From an uncultured Alistipes sp. (lineage in GTDB: Bacteria > Bacteroidota > Bacteroidia > Bacteroidales > Rikenellaceae): DNA of 54,861 nucleotides. How positions within the stretch are numbered: the stretch's first letter is position 1; each line of letters starts with the position of its first letter. Below, in pieces: positions 8,978 to 16,882 of the stretch. Position numbers and translations under genes: made by a program. The notes beneath the pieces are model-generated. The model was not told the origin of the DNA. It was given only the letters and a program-made list of their open reading frames with translations, and did not search any database. The stretch is from assembly GCA_944321765.1 (NCBI GenBank), contig CALUMQ010000031.1, forward strand, positions 1 through 54,861, read 5' to 3'.

Positions 8978-8993
8978 GATCAGGGGACTCTGA
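8962..8993. repeat. Perfect 16-bp tandem duplication over the flavodoxin stop codon
   Basis: GATCAGGGGACTCTGA at 8962-8977 is repeated without a gap at 8978-8993. The first copy encodes the last residues and TGA stop of flavodoxin; the second is untranslated. Confidence 0.95.
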
Positions 8994-9005
8994 CCCCGGC
9001 AATAC

Positions 9006-9037
9006 GAAAAGACCTCGCCTTACAGCGAGGTCTTTTC
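9006..9037. terminator. Bidirectional terminator shared by flavodoxin and the acyl-CoA synthetase
   Basis: A perfect 13-bp stem, GAAAAGACCTCGC with GCGAGGTCTTTTC, closes a 6-nt loop (9019-9024). The TAA stop of the convergent minus-strand gene (9020-9022) lies inside the loop, so the last codons of that gene form one arm. Confidence 0.9.
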
Positions 9038-10714
9038 CGTCGTATCGATCTTCCGGGCGGAACCCGTTCCGGCATCCACATGGGGCTGGCTCTTCCGCGT
9101 GTAGAGGAATCGTTTGATCTTGTGTGTCGGCGTCTTGACGAAATCATCCTTCTCCTCGACCACCTCCGAGATGCGCGAAAAGCGGTTCACCTTGGCATTC
9201 ACAAACTCCATGATCTCCTTCTTCAGCTGCTCGGTCTTGGCCTCCAGCGCCTCCTTCTTGGTCTCCCACTCCTCACGCCAGTTGTCGATCATCGACTCGA
9301 TCTCGTCGCGGTTGAAGTGAACCAGCGCCACCAGACGCCCCTCGTGCTCCGTGACGATCGAATCGGCAATGCAGACATGCGAGTTGAGCACGCTCTCGAT
9401 ATCCTCGGGATAGATGTTTTCGCCGCCCGGACCCACGATCATGTTCTTCAGACGCCCCTTGATGTAGAGCCATCCGTCCTTGTCGAACGCCCCGAGGTCG
9501 CCCGTGCGGAACCATCCGTCGGCCGTAAAGGCCTCGGCCGTCGCCTCGGGATTCTTGAAGTACCCCAGCATGACACTCGGCGTACGGGCCACGATCTCGC
9601 CCTGATGCGTCTCGGGATTGATGTTGTCCAGACGCAGCTCCACACCCGGCGCCTGCGGTCCCGTAGAGCCGAGGCGCACCTGCGAGGGTGCCGCACCGGC
9701 CAGCAGCGGAGCCGTCTCGGTGAGTCCGTATCCGATGGCATAGGGAACCCGCGCCTCGAGCAGGAAACGCTCGGCGCCGCTGTCGAGTTTCGCACCTCCG
9801 ATGCCCAGAAAGCGCAGCCGCCGCCCGAAGAGTTTCATCAGACGCTTGCCCGCCAGACGGTGGAGGCAGCGGCGCAGGAATCCCACGCGGTAAAGGCCTC
9901 TCCAGAAGCGGTTGGAGTTGAACTTCGCAAGCACCTGGTGCCGGTAGATCTTTTCGATGACCAGTGGCACGATAAGCATCACCGTCGGCCGTACGTTCCG
10001 CAGTGCAGGCATCAGCACCGACGCCGTGGGCGGACGGTCGAGGTAGACGACCCGGGCACCCATCGAGAAGGGGTAGATCATGCCGATCGAGCATTCGTAG
10101 GTGTGCGACAAGGGCAGCACCGAGAGGAACGTATCGTCGCCTCCCACGGGGAAAATGGCCGACGAGAGACGCACCTGCATGCACAGCGCCCGATGGGAGA
10201 GCATCACCCCCTTGGGTTTGGAGGTCGTGCCCGACGTATAGATGATCACGGCCAGATCGTCGGGTTTCGGAATGGCCGTCGAACCCGCGCCGCGGACTCG
10301 TTGGGCAATAACGCCGAGATTCTTCGTGCGAATCACGACGTTGAGCCGTGAGATGGTCGTTTTCGAGAGTTTGGTGAAGAGGCGGTCGGAGACCAGCAGC
10401 GCCCGAGCCTCGGAGTGTTCGATGATCATGTCAAGCTCCTCACCCGAGAAGTCGGGAAGGATCGGAACGGCAACCATGCCGGCCGAAGTCACGGCAAAAT
10501 AGCACACCCCCCAGTTGGGCATGTTGCTGCTCAGCAGCGCAACCTTGTCGCCGGGCTGCAGTCCGGCCCCAGTCAGAATCTCCTGAACCCGGGCCATCCG
10601 ACGGCCCACTTCGGCATAGGTGATGTCATCGCCCTCGTACATCGAGAACGCGACCTTCGACGCGTACTGTTTCACACTGTAGCGGCTCAGGCCGTAAAGA
10701 GTATCGAATAACAT
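9020..10714 (-). CDS. AMP-binding long-chain acyl-CoA synthetase (FadD-like)
   Basis: A 564-residue ANL-superfamily adenylating enzyme, expected to activate fatty acids to acyl-CoA through an acyl-adenylate. The AMP/phosphate loop is YTSGTTSKPKG near residue 160, followed by VMLSHRAL. IGYGLTETAPL gives the A5 motif, and GWFRTGDLG plus GRLKNMI give the A7/A8 motifs with the hinge. A charged C-terminal helix near residues 470-510 precedes the motif with the usual catalytic-Lys context (KTPTHKIKRFLY). The extra coiled region is common in Bacteroidota long-chain enzymes. It is a single gene; no clear -7 box was found in the 100 nt upstream. Acyl chain preference is unknown. Its 3' end forms part of the shared terminator. 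Confidence 0.9.
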   Translation of the reverse strand: MLFDTLYGLSRYSVKQYASKVAFSMYEGDDITYAEVGRRMARVQEILTGAGLQPGDKVALLSSNMPNWGVCYFAVTSAGMVAVPILPDFSGEELDMIIEHSEARALLVSDRLFTKLSKTTISRLNVVIRTKNLGVIAQRVRGAGSTAIPKPDDLAVIIYTSGTTSKPKGVMLSHRALCMQVRLSSAIFPVGGDDTFLSVLPLSHTYECSIGMIYPFSMGARVVYLDRPPTASVLMPALRNVRPTVMLIVPLVIEKIYRHQVLAKFNSNRFWRGLYRVGFLRRCLHRLAGKRLMKLFGRRLRFLGIGGAKLDSGAERFLLEARVPYAIGYGLTETAPLLAGAAPSQVRLGSTGPQAPGVELRLDNINPETHQGEIVARTPSVMLGYFKNPEATAEAFTADGWFRTGDLGAFDKDGWLYIKGRLKNMIVGPGGENIYPEDIESVLNSHVCIADSIVTEHEGRLVALVHFNRDEIESMIDNWREEWETKKEALEAKTEQLKKEIMEFVNAKVNRFSRISEVVEEKDDFVKTPTHKIKRFLYTRKSQPHVDAGTGSARKIDTTEKTSL

Positions 10715-10822
10715 CGCTGTTTCGAGTAAACGGTTATACTGTCTTACTGGTATAACGAAATTTTGAATACAAAATTACTAAATTTCGCCCAGATTCCACT
10801 ATTTTTGGGAGAAAATAACAAC

Positions 10823-11761
10823 ATGCTCGACCATCAGAACATCAAAAACCTGGCCTTCGGGCTTGGATTCGATCTGTGCGGCATTGCCCGCTGTCGCCAC
10901 ATGGTCGACAACGAGGATCATTACCGACATTGGATCGACCGCGGATGGCAGTCATCGCTCGGTTACATGGAGCGGAATGCCGACAAGCGTTTCGACCCGC
11001 GACGGCTGGTCGAGGGGGCCCGCACGGCCGTTGTATGCGCCGTCGCCTACAAGAGCCGCATCAGCGAAGGTTATCCGCCGCAACACCGCACCCGCGTGGC
11101 GTCGTATGCCGCGACGACCGACTACCATACGACCCTCCGGGAGCTCCTGCGACGCCTTCTCGACGCCCTGCGCGAGCGTTATCCCGATCTGCGCGGCCGG
11201 GCCTTTGTCGACACGGCGCCGCTGTGCGAGAAGCAGCTGGCCGTCGATGCGGGACTCGGATGGATCGGACGGCAGTCGCTGCTGGTCACCCCGCGCTTCG
11301 GAACCTTCGTACTCGTCGGCGAACTGCTTCTCACCGACGAGGCCGACAGTTACGACTCCCCGCTCGAAGGCGTCGGATGCGGCGCATGCCGCCGCTGCCT
11401 CGACGCCTGCCCCACGGGAGCCGTCTCCGAAGAGCGGATGATCGACACGGCGCGCTGCATTTCGTGCCACACCGTCGAGCAGGCCCCGGCCGCAGAGATC
11501 GACCTCCACGGCTGGATCTTCGGATGCGACGCCTGCCAGAACTGCTGTCCCTACAACCGCCGGGCTCCGATGCATCACAACACCGCCTTCGACCCGGTGT
11601 TCGACCCCCTGGCGATGAATGCCGACGAGTGGCTGGCAATGGACGACGCGGAGTTTGAGCGACGGTGCGGCCGTACACCCCTCACACGCAGCGGGCTGGA
11701 GCGCATCCGCCGCAACGTTCTCCGCAACCGGGAATGCCCCGAAGCCTCCGAACAAGAGTAA
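10823..11761 (+). CDS. queG: Epoxyqueuosine reductase
   Basis: A 312-residue cytosolic cobalamin- and iron-sulfur-dependent enzyme that reduces epoxyqueuosine to queuosine at the wobble position of GUN tRNAs. GLGFDLCGIARC begins the fold. Two cysteine clusters of the ferredoxin type, CGACRRCLDACPTGA near residue 190 and GCDACQNCCPYNR near residue 234, with CISCHT between them, would hold two [4Fe-4S] centres. I start it at the ATG at 10823 (MLDHQNIK). The frame is open to 10763, but that stretch is AT-rich, lacks family similarity and probably contains the promoter. No neighbouring queuosine genes are present. Confidence 0.95.
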   Translation: MLDHQNIKNLAFGLGFDLCGIARCRHMVDNEDHYRHWIDRGWQSSLGYMERNADKRFDPRRLVEGARTAVVCAVAYKSRISEGYPPQHRTRVASYAATTDYHTTLRELLRRLLDALRERYPDLRGRAFVDTAPLCEKQLAVDAGLGWIGRQSLLVTPRFGTFVLVGELLLTDEADSYDSPLEGVGCGACRRCLDACPTGAVSEERMIDTARCISCHTVEQAPAAEIDLHGWIFGCDACQNCCPYNRRAPMHHNTAFDPVFDPLAMNADEWLAMDDAEFERRCGRTPLTRSGLERIRRNVLRNRECPEASEQE

Positions 11762-11806
11762 AGGGTTACGGAGTCCCGGGCATATCCAGCGCAACATCCG
11801 GGCAAC

Positions 11807-11836
11807 AAAAAAGCGGGCCCCCGATTGGGAGCCCGC
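11807..11836 (-). terminator. Terminator of the TPR gene
   Basis: Read on the minus strand, GCGGGCTCCC pairs with GGGGGCCCGC and is followed by six T (11812-11807). It lies 25 nt after the TPR stop. Confidence 0.85.
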
Positions 11837-11861
11837 CCGTTGTCCGTGTCCGAACGGAGCG

Positions 11862-12800
11862 TTATTTCGTCAGCTCGGTCAACGCAGCCTTGGCGCTCTC
11901 GGCAGCGGCCCCGGCCGTCACCTTCTGGAAGGCGTCAATGGCCTGAGCCTTCATCTCCTTGGCATTGTAGGCGGCACCCAGCAGGTAGTACATCAGGCTC
12001 TTGTCCTCCTCGTCGGTCTGGGCGTCGATGGCTGCCTGGGCCAGCTCGATCACCTTGTCATAATCCTTCTTGTTGGCATAGGCCTGCAGGCGTACGTTCT
12101 GGAACAGGGCGCTCGTCGGATTCTTCTCCAGCTGTGCGTCGGCCAGCGTGATGATGCCGTCGAAATCGCCGGCACCCTGCATCTCGGCCACCTTGTTGTT
12201 CGTATAGAGGGCCATCATCTCCTTGGCCTTGGCGGCATCCTCGGCATACTTCGGGTGCGTCTTCGCGGCTACGGCCTCGTAGATATCCATACCCTTCTCA
12301 TACTCGCCCATCTCGCAGTAGCTCATGGCGAGGTTCAGGGCCATCGACGTATTGTCGGGATCGGCCTTGTAGCCCTTCTCGAAGACGCTGGCTGCCGTTG
12401 CATAGTCCTTGTTGTTGAAGGCATCGCCGCCCTGGATCTGGTAGATCTTGGCCACCCAGCCGTTCGACTTGGCCATCTGCGTCATGTCGCCGTAAAGCTC
12501 GGCCAGCTCCGCCGACTTGGTGAAACTCGTCAATGCGGCCTCATAGTTCTGGGCCTTGAGGTAGGCGCCGCCCTGCATGAAGTAGCACTTCGGGATCGTC
12601 GTCTTGGCCGTGGCGACCAGCGATGCGGCCTCCTCGTTGTCCATACCCAACTCGATCACCTGCTCGAACTTTGCGGCAGCGCCGGCATAGTCCTTGGCTC
12701 CGTAAGCGGCGGCCGCTTCGTTGTACACGGCCGTTACATCCTGCGCCGAGAGCGACATGGCCGTCATCAGCGCAAATACCGAAACAAACAGTTTTTTCAT
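11862..12800 (-). CDS. Exported tetratricopeptide-repeat protein
   Basis: A 312-residue protein with a short cleavable signal peptide (MKKLFVSVFALMTAMSLSAQ) followed by about six to seven TPR-like helical pairs. Examples are AAAAYGAKDYAGAAAKFEQVIELG, GGAYLKAQNYEAALTSFTK and DAFNNKDYATAASVFEKGY. The residues fit the TPR consensus (small-small-Tyr, Ala, Pro-type turns). It should reside in the periplasm and act as a protein-protein scaffold; partners are unknown. The ATG at 12800 gives the signal peptide. An open frame upstream to 12920 passes through the promoter at 12866-12898 and is not coding. It is a single-gene unit with its own promoter and terminator. Confidence 0.85.
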   Translation of the reverse strand: MKKLFVSVFALMTAMSLSAQDVTAVYNEAAAAYGAKDYAGAAAKFEQVIELGMDNEEAASLVATAKTTIPKCYFMQGGAYLKAQNYEAALTSFTKSAELAELYGDMTQMAKSNGWVAKIYQIQGGDAFNNKDYATAASVFEKGYKADPDNTSMALNLAMSYCEMGEYEKGMDIYEAVAAKTHPKYAEDAAKAKEMMALYTNNKVAEMQGAGDFDGIITLADAQLEKNPTSALFQNVRLQAYANKKDYDKVIELAQAAIDAQTDEEDKSLMYYLLGAAYNAKEMKAQAIDAFQKVTAGAAAESAKAALTELTK

Positions 12801-12865
12801 TTCTTTTGTAGTTTTATTTTTGGATTCACTATCGATTTTCCACCCGATCCGGGATACGTTAGTCG

Positions 12866-12898
12866 CAAAAGTAAGAAAAATTTTCCTTTTTTGCCAAA
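12866..12898 (-). promoter_or_regulatory. Promoter of the TPR gene
   Basis: On the minus strand, TTTG (12898-12895) and TACTTTTG (12873-12866) are 21 nt apart, an exact match to the Bacteroidota promoter form, 66 nt before the ATG. Confidence 0.8.
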
Positions 12899-12900
12899 TC

Positions 12901-13350
12901 CTATCCCCGCAAACCGGCAAAAAAATCGGTCATCAACGCCTCGCACTCCTGCTGCAGCACGCCCCGCGTCACGGTGGTCCGGGGATGAAGGACCGTTTCG
13001 CAGTAGCGGCGGAAGCCCTTTTTCGGATCGTCGGCGCCCCACACCACGCGGCTCACCTGCGCCCAGGCGATCGCTCCGGCGCACATGATGCACGGTTCGA
13101 CGGTGACATAGAGCGTGCACTCCTTCAGATACTTTCCGCCGAGCGTCGCGGCCGCGGCCGTCAGGGCCTGCATCTCGGCATGAGCCGTGGGATCGGCGAG
13201 CGTCTCGACGAGGTTGTGGCCCCGGCCGATCACCGCACCCCCCGAGACAACCACCGCACCGATGGGCACCTCCTGTTCGTGTAACGCTTTTTGCGCCTCG
13301 TTTAGTGCCAGGCGCATAAATTTTTCGTCCGTTGACAGCTGATTTTCCAT
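12901..13350 (-). CDS. tadA: tRNA-specific adenosine deaminase (TadA-like nucleoside deaminase)
   Basis: A 149-residue zinc deaminase of the CDA fold that should convert A34 to inosine in tRNA-Arg. The zinc and catalytic residues are in THAEM-type context, here TAHAEMQ with His57 and Glu59, and in [10 protein letters not shown] with Cys87 and Cys90. The length and the N-terminal [12 protein letters not shown] helix fit TadA. The ATG at 13350 begins [11 protein letters not shown]; the open frame further up crosses the -7 box at 13420-13427. A guanine deaminase relative cannot be excluded, but the EPCxMC pattern and size favour TadA. It diverges from aspS. Confidence 0.9.
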   Translation of the reverse strand: MENQLSTDEKFMRLALNEAQKALHEQEVPIGAVVVSGGAVIGRGHNLVETLADPTAHAEMQALTAAAATLGGKYLKECTLYVTVEPCIMCAGAIAWAQVSRVVWGADDPKKGFRRYCETVLHPRTTVTRGVLQQECEALMTDFFAGLRG

Positions 13351-13419
13351 GATTCTTCGCACGGAGCGGCTTCCGGCAAACGGCTCCGCATGGTCCGCGC
13401 CCTCCGCCCCGTCGTCGGA

Positions 13420-13427
13420 CAAAGGTA
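13420..13427 (-). promoter_or_regulatory. Promoter -7 box of tadA
   Basis: TACCTTTG on the minus strand, 69 nt before the ATG at 13350. No clear -33 partner. Confidence 0.6.
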
Positions 13428-13499
13428 CGAAAACGCGCGGAAAATACCTCGCAGCGAAGAAAATAACCCTTCGAAGTTCCGTTTTTCGGGAGTTTTGCT

Positions 13500-13507
13500 T
13501 AACTTTG
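13500..13507 (+). promoter_or_regulatory. Promoter -7 box of aspS
   Basis: TAACTTTG lies 51 nt before the ATG at 13559. The tadA box points the other way 72 nt to the left, so this is a divergent promoter region. Confidence 0.7.
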
Positions 13508-13558
13508 CGTTTCCGCATCGGAACGCAATACGGAAAACACAAAAAACATACCTTCACA

Positions 13559-15316
13559 ATGTACAGAACGCATACTTGCGGCTGCCTGAGAATCGGCAAC
13601 GTAAACCAGCAAGTCACCCTGGCCGGATGGGTGCAGAAAATCCGCAACCTCGGGGCCATGACCTTCATCGACCTGCGCGACCGCTACGGACTGACGCAGA
13701 TCGTCGTCGAGGAGCATTCGCCCGCCGAGGCGCGCGAAACGGCCGCCCGGCTGGGCCGCGAATGGGTCATCCAGGTCGTCGGAAAGGTCATCGAACGCGA
13801 ATCGAAGAACCCCAAGATGCCCACGGGAGAGATCGAGGTTTCGGCCCTCGAAATCCGCGTGCTGCACGAGGCCGAGGTGCCGCCCTTCACCATCGAAGAG
13901 GTGTCGGACGGCGGTGACGACCTGCGCATGAAGTACCGCTACCTCGACCTGCGCCGTCCGCCCCTGCAGCGCAACCTCATCCTGCGCCACAAGATGGCCC
14001 AGGAGATCCGCCGCTTCCTCTCGGACGAGGGATTCCTCGAGATCGAAACCCCCTACCTGGTCGCTTCGACCCCGGAGGGCGCCCGCGACTTCGTCGTGCC
14101 GAGCCGCATGTCGCCCAACCAGTTCTACGCCCTGCCGCAGTCGCCGCAGATCCTCAAGCAGCTGCTGATGGTCGCCGGCTACGACAAGTATTTCCAGATC
14201 GTGCGCTGCTTCCGCGACGAGGACCTGCGCGCCGACCGCCAGCCCGAATTCACACAGATCGACTGCGAGATGTCGTTCGTCGAGCAGGAGGACGTCCTGG
14301 AGATCTTCGAGCGCTGGGCCAAGCACATGTTCAAGACCGTGCTGGGCATCGACTTTCAGGAGCCGCTGCGCCGCATGCCGTGGATCGAGGCCATGGAGAA
14401 GTACGGATCGGACAAGCCCGACCTGCGCTTCGGCATGGAGTTCGCCGACCTCACGGAGCTGGCCAAAGGCCACGGATTCTCGGTCTTCGACGATGCCGAA
14501 TACATCACGGGATTCGCCGCCCCGGGCTGCGCGTCCTACACGCGCAAGCAGATCGACGCCCTCACGGAGTTCGTCAAGCGGCAGCAGATCGGCGCCAAGG
14601 GGCTCATCTGGATCCGTCTGGAGGCTGCCGGCGGCGTGAAGTCGTCGATCGACAAGTTCTACTCGCCCGAGGAGGTGCGCGCCATGGCCGAGCGCTGCGG
14701 CGCCAAGGCCGGCGACATGGTCTTCATCCTCTGCGGCAAGAAGTTCAAGGTCCTCACACAGCTCTGCGCCCTGCGTCTTGAGGTGGCCCAGCAGCTGGGG
14801 CTGCGCGATCCGAAGAAGTTCGCCCCGTTGTGGGTCGTGGACTTCCCGCTCTTCGAGTGGGACGAGGAGACACAGCGCTTCTACGCCGTACACCACCCCT
14901 TCACCTCGCCCAAGCCCGAGGACATCGAGTTCCTCGACAGCGATCCGGGACGCGTGCGCGCCAACGCCTACGACTTCGTCTGCAACGGTACGGAGATCGG
15001 CGGCGGTTCGATCCGTATCCACGACTCGAAGCTGCAGGAGAAGATGTTCGAACTGCTGGGATTCACCCCCGAGGAGGCACAGAAGCGCTTCGGGTTCCTG
15101 ATGAACGCCTTCAAGTACGGCGCACCTCCTCACGGAGGTCTGGCCTTCGGATTCGACCGTCTGTGCTCGCTCTTCGGCGGGTCGGATTCGATCCGCGACT
15201 ACATCGCCTTCCCGAAGAACAACGCCGGGCGCGACATGATGCTCGATGCCCCGAACTACATCGACCAGTCGCAGCTCGACGAGCTCTACCTCTCGCTTCG
15301 CAAGCCCGAGGCATAG
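13559..15316 (+). CDS. aspS: Aspartate--tRNA ligase
   Basis: A 585-residue class IIb synthetase that charges tRNA-Asp. It has the N-terminal OB-fold anticodon-binding domain ([22 protein letters not shown], near residues 22-43) and the catalytic core with motif 1/2 segments ([20 protein letters not shown] and [18 protein letters not shown]). It also has the bacterial GAD insertion domain in the middle and motif 3 near the C-terminus ([10 protein letters not shown]). The ATG at 13559 gives the conserved start MYRTHTCG; the frame open from 13349 covers promoter sequence and lacks similarity. The stop is followed by a strong terminator. Confidence 0.98.
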   Translation: MYRTHTCGCLRIGNVNQQVTLAGWVQKIRNLGAMTFIDLRDRYGLTQIVVEEHSPAEARETAARLGREWVIQVVGKVIERESKNPKMPTGEIEVSALEIRVLHEAEVPPFTIEEVSDGGDDLRMKYRYLDLRRPPLQRNLILRHKMAQEIRRFLSDEGFLEIETPYLVASTPEGARDFVVPSRMSPNQFYALPQSPQILKQLLMVAGYDKYFQIVRCFRDEDLRADRQPEFTQIDCEMSFVEQEDVLEIFERWAKHMFKTVLGIDFQEPLRRMPWIEAMEKYGSDKPDLRFGMEFADLTELAKGHGFSVFDDAEYITGFAAPGCASYTRKQIDALTEFVKRQQIGAKGLIWIRLEAAGGVKSSIDKFYSPEEVRAMAERCGAKAGDMVFILCGKKFKVLTQLCALRLEVAQQLGLRDPKKFAPLWVVDFPLFEWDEETQRFYAVHHPFTSPKPEDIEFLDSDPGRVRANAYDFVCNGTEIGGGSIRIHDSKLQEKMFELLGFTPEEAQKRFGFLMNAFKYGAPPHGGLAFGFDRLCSLFGGSDSIRDYIAFPKNNAGRDMMLDAPNYIDQSQLDELYLSLRKPEA

Positions 15317-15358
15317 CGTGCGGCGGCCGTCGGGCCGCGAGCCACAACGAGCCGCAAG

Positions 15359-15396
15359 AAAAAAAACGGTCCGGAGGAGTTCCGGACCGTTTTTTT
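15359..15396. terminator. Bidirectional terminator between aspS and the DUF2752 gene
   Basis: A near-perfect stem, AAAAAAACGGTCCGGA with TCCGGACCGTTTTTTT, closes a short loop. A- and T-runs on both sides let it serve both convergent genes. Confidence 0.92.
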
Positions 15397-15412
15397 GTGG
15401 TATTTGCACCGC

Positions 15413-15811
15413 TCAGGGATTCACCCCCGGGAGGTTGCGCACGACCCACCAGACAACGAACAGCACGCAGTAGCCCCACGCCACCCACCGGTGCTGCACG
15501 AGAGGCCGCAGCCGCACAGCCAGCCGTCCGCTGTCGAGCGACGTCCACGCGACGGCGAGCAGATAGGGGACCGAGACGACGAGAAAGGGGTTGAAACGCA
15601 GGGCGTCACCCACCCTTCCGAGCAGCAGGGCGTGCAGGGCGCGCTGTCCGCCGCAGGCCGGGCACTCCAGCCCCGTCAGCGCATGAAACGGACACCGGGG
15701 CAGCCAGAGGTTGTGCGACGGATCGACCGCACGATAGAGCAGCGCCGCTCCGACGATCGCAACCGGCACCCCGATCCAGAGCAGTTTGCGGGACACGCCG
15801 AAGGGGAGCAA
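15413..15811 (-). CDS. DUF2752 domain membrane protein
   Basis: About 132 residues with two to three hydrophobic segments and the DUF2752 signature PRCPFHALTGLECPACGGQRAL, in which a Cys-rich CPxCGG motif sits in a loop between membrane helices. The function of the family is unknown. The start is uncertain: the frame opens with TTG at 15811, directly after the TGA of the CD225 gene, which suggests translational coupling. A GTG at 15796 (MSRKLLWIG) is an alternative, and there is no ATG in the right place. It is the last gene of a unit with the CD225 protein. Confidence 0.8.
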   Translation of the reverse strand: MLPFGVSRKLLWIGVPVAIVGAALLYRAVDPSHNLWLPRCPFHALTGLECPACGGQRALHALLLGRVGDALRFNPFLVVSVPYLLAVAWTSLDSGRLAVRLRPLVQHRWVAWGYCVLFVVWWVVRNLPGVNP

Positions 15812-16162
15812 TCAGACGTTGATAAGGTTTGCCGCCGAGTAGGAGAACAGTCCCAGAGCGACTACGAGCAACAGGTAGATGAGCCAGCAGAAGACGGCCA
15901 CGCCGACCGAGACCCACGTCCAGGTCCGGGCGCGTTTGGCGGCTCGCCGGGCGCCTTCGCGGTCGCCGGCAAACCAGTAGGAGTCCACCTGCGAAGCGTA
16001 GACGATGGCCACGATGCCGAAAGGCAGGCAGCAGAGGATTGTGCTGATGATGGCCCAGGCCAGGAAGTTGTCGGGCTTCACCTCTTCGGGACGCGGAGCA
16101 GCGTCTGTCGGGGTGCTGTTTGCCGCCGTCGCGGAGGTCGGCTGGGGGTCGATGATTTCCAT
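15812..16162 (-). CDS. CD225/dispanin family small membrane protein
   Basis: A 116-residue protein with a Pro/Thr-rich cytoplasmic N-terminus (about 30 residues) and two membrane segments. The first contains the CD225 pattern NFLAWAIISTILCCLPFG and leads to VAIVYASQVDSYWFAGD, the intramembrane segment and loop shared with eukaryotic interferon-induced transmembrane proteins. The second membrane segment spans about residues 84-108. The cellular role of bacterial members is not known. It directly precedes the DUF2752 gene, with no gap between stop and next start. A TATCTTTG promoter box lies 30 nt upstream. Confidence 0.85.
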   Translation of the reverse strand: MEIIDPQPTSATAANSTPTDAAPRPEEVKPDNFLAWAIISTILCCLPFGIVAIVYASQVDSYWFAGDREGARRAAKRARTWTWVSVGVAVFCWLIYLLLVVALGLFSYSAANLINV

Positions 16163-16191
16163 ACGGAAGGAAAATTAAGGTTGTACGCAGA

Positions 16192-16199
16192 CAAAGATA
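16192..16199 (-). promoter_or_regulatory. Promoter -7 box of the CD225-DUF2752 unit
   Basis: TATCTTTG on the minus strand, 30 nt before the ATG at 16162. The -33 element is not clear. Confidence 0.65.
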
Positions 16200-16318
16200 C
16201 GATTATTTTCGGGAAATACGCAAGCGCCGCCCCGGCCATGAGCGACGCACGGGTCTGCTACATGCCGACAGGCAAGGCACGGCAGAACCCGCAAAATACG
16301 ATAAACAAGGACCCGTGC

Positions 16319-16353
16319 AAAAAAGCGGAGCTCCCTTTCGGGGGAGCCCCGCT
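16319..16353 (-). terminator. Terminator of the small membrane protein gene
   Basis: On the minus strand, AGCGGGGCTCCC pairs with GGGAGCTCCGCT across a short loop and is followed by six T. It separates this gene from the CD225 unit. Confidence 0.85.
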
Positions 16354-16385
16354 GTGACAGATACGCTCCGACGGAGCGCGCCCGG

Positions 16386-16691
16386 CTACATCAATGCCGC
16401 CGTGGTGAAGATCGCCCCGACCAGGACAATCAGCAGAATCAGCCCCAGGAAAGAGATGACAAGGCCGGCAATGGCCAGCCCCTTCGGCTTGCGAAAGACG
16501 CCGATCAGCGAGAAGATCACTCCCAGCAGCCAGAGAATCCAGTCGAGCACGGGAACCCAGCAGAGCAACAGTCCCAGCAGCGCCAGGATGAATCCCGCCG
16601 TACCCATGCCGTTCTTCTTCGGCTCCACCTGATTGATGATGATGGTTTGACCCGCATTTTCCGCAGGTTTCGGTTGGCTATTTTCCTCCAT
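16386..16691 (-). CDS. Small membrane protein, unknown function (DUF4190-like)
   Basis: A 101-residue protein with a polar, Gln/Glu/Asn-rich N-terminus (about 28 residues) and then hydrophobic segments. Gly-rich helices (MGTAGFILALLGLLLCWVPV) are followed by a cytoplasmic loop with FRKPKGLAIAG and a last helix (VISFLGLILLIVL). The repeated GLAIAGLVIS-type helix resembles DUF4190 proteins, but I cannot be sure of the family. I choose the ATG at 16691 because the frame open to 16832 overlaps the -7 box at 16821-16828. It is transcribed alone and ends at its own terminator. It may be functionally linked to the neighbouring small membrane proteins by location only. Confidence 0.7.
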   Translation of the reverse strand: MEENSQPKPAENAGQTIIINQVEPKKNGMGTAGFILALLGLLLCWVPVLDWILWLLGVIFSLIGVFRKPKGLAIAGLVISFLGLILLIVLVGAIFTTAALM

Positions 16692-16820
16692 AAAAAACCG
16701 GTTTGTTCCGCCCGCACCCCGGCAGCATTCATACATCGAGGAGGGCATGGTGCCGAAAACCCGCTGCAGCACGCCTCCCGCGCCGCGATGCGGGCTTACA
16801 CCCTCCGGTGAGCTATCGAA

Positions 16821-16828
16821 CAAATATA
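16821..16828 (-). promoter_or_regulatory. Promoter -7 box of the small membrane protein gene
   Basis: TATATTTG on the minus strand implies a leader of about 125 nt before the ATG at 16691. Confidence 0.5.
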
Positions 16829-16849
16829 ACACTTTCCCGCGAAAATTCG

Positions 16850-16857
16850 TATCTTTG
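16850..16857 (+). promoter_or_regulatory. Promoter -7 box of rarA
   Basis: TATCTTTG, 25 nt before the rarA ATG. It is divergent to the box at 16821-16828. Confidence 0.7.
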
Positions 16858-16882
16858 AGGCGGAAAAATAACGCGCCGAATC

